Shown here: in pieces, positions 25,211 through 28,106 of the stretch | Layout of the letters: each line of letters begins with the position of its first letter | How positions within the stretch are numbered: the stretch's first letter is position 1 | Source: Trichomonas tenax | Taxonomy: Eukaryota > Parabasalia > Trichomonadida > Trichomonadidae | Assembly (NCBI GenBank): GCA_023091735.1 | Contig: JALKBU010000676.1 | Location: 1 to 28,106, forward strand | Length of the DNA stretch: 28,106 nt | Direction of reading: 5' to 3' | The notes under the pieces: model-generated | The model's database searches: none | What the model was told of the DNA's origin: nothing | Seen by the model: the letters and a program-made list of their open reading frames with translations, nothing else | Made by a program: the position numbers and the translations under genes

Positions 25211-26203
25211 TCGCAGAATTCAACAGCAAATTTCGTGTAGTCAACATATTCGAGGATTTTGATGTTCGCTATTCGAGATCTTTCACATCCTGCAGTCGTG
25301 TAAAGCTGCAAAGAAACTTCATCACTGCTTGAAACTTGATTTACTATTGTTGGTAATTTTCCGCAATTCGTTTTTGCATTTGTGGAACATAAAATCCATT
25401 CCCACCAGCAACATAAAACAGGTAACTATCTGCTGCAATATTGTCTTTGATAACACATGAATCAATCTCACAATGTCTATTGACATAAATAACACCAAAA
25501 ACCTTCCACAATTCTGTGTTATAATGTTACTTTCGAATATTTTGACTGTGTAGCTTTGCAAACTTTGAAATGTCAAACCTTGTTCAGTAGTTGAAGTATT
25601 GTTTTTGAAGTTCGAAGAGAGAATGGATATGTTGTTATTTGGATATCCAAACCAGAAGCATGAATTGTGACTATCTTTACACTTTGTGATATTGATCTGA
25701 TTAGATCGAAATTCTCCATAATAATGAAATAATACTCCTTGGCTATTTGGTCCAAGTAACTCTGAGAGCGATGAATGTTCAATATAATTCTTAGAATTTG
25801 AATTCTGTGTTACATATACATATGAATGAACACCATGAATTGCTGCTGTACAATTCATACAACAACATTTGTTTTGAACGATTTGACCACTATTATAAAA
25901 GTAAATATTTCCTCCTTCAGGTGAAGGAGGATTATTCTTGTTGAATAATGAATGCTCAACAAAAAGAAGAGTATCTGGTCTTGACGAAAATGAATAATAA
26001 ATTGGTCTTTGTTGAAATTCAATAAATGAAACATCATGAATATAATGATGCTTATTGGAGCTCAATTCTATGGTATTTTTATTAGGAATGTTATTGATCT
26101 CATTATCAAAATTTACACCGGGATAGAATTCAGACCATTCATGACAGACACGAAACAAATGGCTCATCAAAAAACATATCTCAATCAAATGAATCTCATA
26201 TGT
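25126..26203 (-). pseudogene. Frameshifted beta-helix surface-protein fragment
   Basis: The minus strand reads open from after a TGA (26204-26206); the first ATG is at 26167. The protein text is Asn/Ser/Cys/Tyr-rich with repeating short strands: YIHDVSFIEFQQRPIYY, GGNIYFYNSGQIVQNKCC, SYVYVTQNSNSKNYIEHS and NNISILSSNFKNNTS. This is the pattern of the large trichomonad surface proteins with a right-handed parallel beta-helix (polymorphic-membrane-protein-like). Near 25505 the family text jumps to another frame (KVFGVIYVNRHCEIDSC… to about 25360). Near 25350 it jumps again (VSSSDEVSLQLYTTAGCE… to the TGA at 25126). Two frameshifts and no signal peptide or membrane anchor mark it as a decayed piece of a once much longer gene. 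The last 70 bases belong to the duplicated block. Confidence 0.8.
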
Positions 26204-26419
26204 TCAAATATTCATTGAAAAAAAAAGAAAGAAATAATTTGTATTTTTTGATTGATTTACAAAGCCGCTGCTTAATACATAAGGTTATCAAATACATCAA
26301 TTTGCTTTCATGACAAAATGACTTTTGATATGATATCAAAAGTGTTATCTCATCATTCATATGTGAATGCAATAAAACAATAATATAAAATTGATTAATT
26401 ATTTTGAGTTCATCAAAAA
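26204..26419. other. Spacer between the two beta-helix relics
   Basis: AT-rich. A minus-strand frame 26196-26444 has no support beyond being open and contains part of the duplicated block. No gene is called. Confidence 0.4.
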
Positions 26420-26538
26420 ATAGAGAAATTAAGATAACATACATCAGAAAACTTCATATTGGATTGATAATAAGAATGAGATATGTGTGAAGAACAAAAT
26501 ATATAGATGGACCGCCGTCATTCTGGTCATAAAATGTT
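26420..26538. repeat. Direct repeat copy B (paired with 25091-25210)
   Basis: Same orientation and near-identical blocks as copy A, including TTGATAATAAGAATGA, GTGAAGAACAAAATAT and GACCGCCGTCAT. It forms the downstream end of the shortened beta-helix relic. Confidence 0.85.
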
Positions 26539-26660
26539 CAATAAGAAGTCGAGTAAATCTACCATTTTCAAAATAAAAATAAATCGACCTTTGTTGAAAT
26601 TCAACAAATAAAACATCATGAATGTAATAATGATTTCTGAAAATCAAATTTGTAGTATTC
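26444..26660 (-). pseudogene. Internally deleted second copy of the beta-helix fragment
   Basis: The minus strand begins NHYYIHDVLFVEFQQRSIYF (copy at 25.1-26.2 kb: HHYIHDVSFIEFQQRPIYY), reaches LLIEHF (LLFVEHSLF in the longer copy) and then jumps straight to the end block (YDQNDGGPSIYFVLH; longer copy YELYDGGLSTYFVLH) near 26530. About 800 bp of the longer copy are missing between. Nucleotide similarity is high at both ends (26571-26636 against 25988-26056, and 26420-26538 against 25091-25210). It cannot encode a useful protein. Confidence 0.75.
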
Positions 26661-26980
26661 TTGGAGTATACACGAATTTGGACTGAAAAAGTGACACAAT
26701 TTTTGTGCTTATTTAGAATTAATCAGGTTTGAAACTTCATTAAATTTTTAAAATAATATTAATGTTTAAAATTTATTTTTATTAATAATTAAGAATAAAA
26801 TAAAAAATTATACCGAGTGCTCAATGGCCCCTGAGCAATTCAATAACCTCTAAGCAAAATTGTGAACCTTTTGAAAATTGAACATAAGTCAAAATAATTA
26901 TAGCATAATAATGTTAGAAGTACATTGTATACGCAGAATCTTGAGTTTAATTTTTTGCTATCAATTTTTTTCAAGAAGTG
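26661..26980. other. AT-rich spacer
   Basis: The spacer contains AAAAAGTGACAC near 26686 (CACTTTTT on the minus strand) and a long A/T-only run around 26740-26810. No gene is seen. Confidence 0.5.
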
Positions 26981-27259
26981 ATGTCAATGAAAATGCAGTA
27001 TTTTCCGATAAAAACACAACTAGTAAGATTTTTTAATGAAAAATATTTCAAACAAGAGCAAAACAATAAAAATAGAATAAATATCAATATAAGAGCGCTA
27101 AATGTTGAACACAAGATTCCTTGTTGGATAGGAAATGCGGTATTATGCGTTTTGGAGCCCAATTTCACTTTTTTTGCAACAAATCGTGAAGATTCTGACA
27201 AATTTCAAGAATTCCAAATTAATGATAAATATATTATACAGATCCTAAAAATCCTATAA
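26981..27259 (+). pseudogene. Possible C-terminal fragment of an actin-related protein
   Basis: A 92-codon frame from the ATG at 26981 ends at 27259. Residues ~35-80 read RININIRALNVEHKIPCWIG followed by NAVLCVLEPNFTFFATNRED. That resembles the actin/Arp C-terminal block, in which a basic K/R-I-x-I-x-A-P run precedes W-I-G-G-S-I-L-A-S-L, S-T-F and a final aromatic-x-(S/T)-(K/R)-x-(E/D)-Y-x-E motif. The W-I-G core and the following hydrophobic run align without gaps in that segment. The nucleotide-binding part is absent, and the conserved GGS is changed to GNA, so if this reading is right it is a remnant, not a functional actin. Lacking a search, I hold this as a candidate; a short lineage-specific gene is the alternative. 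Confidence 0.4.
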
Positions 27260-27840
27260 TCTCACTTTTACTCATTTTGAATAGTGACCCATGCATTTTA
27301 AGGTTAATTCATGACACTTTTTATACAAATGCGGACAGTCCCGTATTCTTGTCACGAACATTGGAGATTTCCTTATCAGTTTTCTAATAAGAATATAATT
27401 CTGACCATTCACATTTTGGAAAAAGACTACCAACATAGCACTATTCAATCAAAAGAATATCATCAATTCAAATCTGTATTCTCATAAGAAATTGAATGTG
27501 ATCCCATACATTACAAAATGTTTTTAAAAAGGCGGTGCTCAATCGGATATCAATGTATTCATTTTTAATTGAATGGAATTTCTATCAGATCGATTTTTTC
27601 TGAATTAATTAACAATCCAGAAAGTCGACACACATCACAAATTATGCCTGCAACAATACAATTTAAATGACACAACTTTAAGTTTCTATTGACATTCGAC
27701 AATAGAAAATCGATGAGCATACTGCTGCATCACCACTAAGTTTAAATCTTCAATCATTCGTGCTTTAGTAACACGGATACTCCTATAACACATTACTAAA
27801 TCTTCAATAGAAATATTATGCGTCAGAAAATATTAACTTT
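27260..27840. other. Intergenic stretch with a weak decayed frame
   Basis: A TCACTTTTA word lies at 27262. On the minus strand, around 27835-27700, a 45-codon stretch (…EDLVMCYRSIRVTKARMIED…) reads protein-like and is followed by stops and a frame change, possibly a relic. No family is recognised and no gene is called. Confidence 0.35.
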
Positions 27841-28010
27841 TGACATGTAAAGTGGTTAAATTTGTTGTAAAAGGTTATAATTATTAATGGAGTCTATGAC
27901 AAAAGTGAACATCAAAAAGTGACAGGCGAACCTTAAAGTCACTTTTCATGAATAAACTATCACTTTTTGCGCGGGCAATTTGTCACCTTTATAAAAAGTG
28001 TCATAAATAT
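27841..28010. promoter_or_regulatory. Cluster of TGACATGTA and CACTTTT motifs
   Basis: TGACATGTAAAG begins at 27841. AAAAGTGA (27901), AAAAGTGAC (about 27914), TCACTTTTC (27939), TCACTTTTT (27960), TCACCTTT (27983) and AAAAAGTGTC (27993) follow in both orientations within about 100 bases. These are the same words found before several starts in this window. It probably serves a gene beyond the right edge, but no start lies inside the window. Confidence 0.4.
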
Positions 28011-28106
28011 CTTTGTTGTCTAACCAATACATCCAGGTTAGTGTTGTTGACGAGCCACAACTCTATCATCAACGAGCATATACTTAACTGGTAATTGGTA
28101 AGAAAA

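Noticed and set aside
1..28106. CRISPR array, tRNA or rRNA genes
   Set aside because: I saw no regularly spaced repeats and no tRNA or rRNA landmarks on either strand. A covariance search would be needed to exclude tRNAs fully.

Overview
The window looks like nuclear DNA of a parabasalid flagellate (a trichomonad, Tritrichomonas- or Trichomonas-like). The sequence is AT-rich. Recognisable genes are single uninterrupted exons of eukaryotic type: an RNA polymerase subunit, Rab, BAR, tubby, CLN3, NAA50 and Cdc20-like proteins. One gene encodes a flagellar doublet protein (CFAP45). Several starts are preceded by a TCACTTT-like initiator as in Trichomonas. The junk DNA (ankyrin and beta-helix surface-protein relics, a large decayed ABC transporter) is typical of these genomes. 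The species itself is an inference.

Layout. 1-2098: no convincing gene, but a 328-bp MITE-like element with 45-bp terminal inverted repeats (441-768). 2099-4244: a small unknown protein, a 47-residue RNA polymerase subunit (RPB12/ABC10-alpha, minus strand, easily missed) and a cathepsin X/Z-like cysteine peptidase without propeptide. 4245-8035: decayed DNA, including an ABCB-type transporter pseudogene with four in-frame stops and a frameshifting deletion, and traces of degraded reading frames on the opposite strand. 8265-9659: CFAP45. 9660-12040: a repeat-rich stretch with two diverged copies of a direct repeat, a ~300-bp imperfect inverted repeat with a perfect 23-bp inner stem, and a broken unknown gene. 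12165-12737: a protein with two CxxC pairs (Mis18/Yippee-like at best). 12738-15387: mostly gene-free, with one decayed reading frame.

15388-24213 is the gene-dense core: RidA, a tubby-like protein, NAA50-like acetyltransferase, a divergent Rab, a BAR-like coiled-coil protein, a second tubby-like protein, a divergent Cdc20/Fizzy WD40 protein, and CLN3/battenin. These genes are separate units in mixed orientations. Several are membrane or trafficking proteins (Rab, BAR-like, two tubby-like, CLN3), but nothing shows that they act together.

24449-27259 is a graveyard: an ankyrin fragment, a frameshifted beta-helix surface-protein fragment and a shortened second copy of it, and a possible actin-related C-terminal fragment. 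The last ~200 bases hold a dense cluster of CACTTTT motifs in both orientations, probably promoter DNA for a gene outside the window.

No CRISPR, tRNA, rRNA or clearly new multi-gene system was seen. The most original signals are the recurring palindromic motif TGACATGTA, the two foldback elements, and catalytic or nucleotide-site changes in the Rab and the cathepsin.
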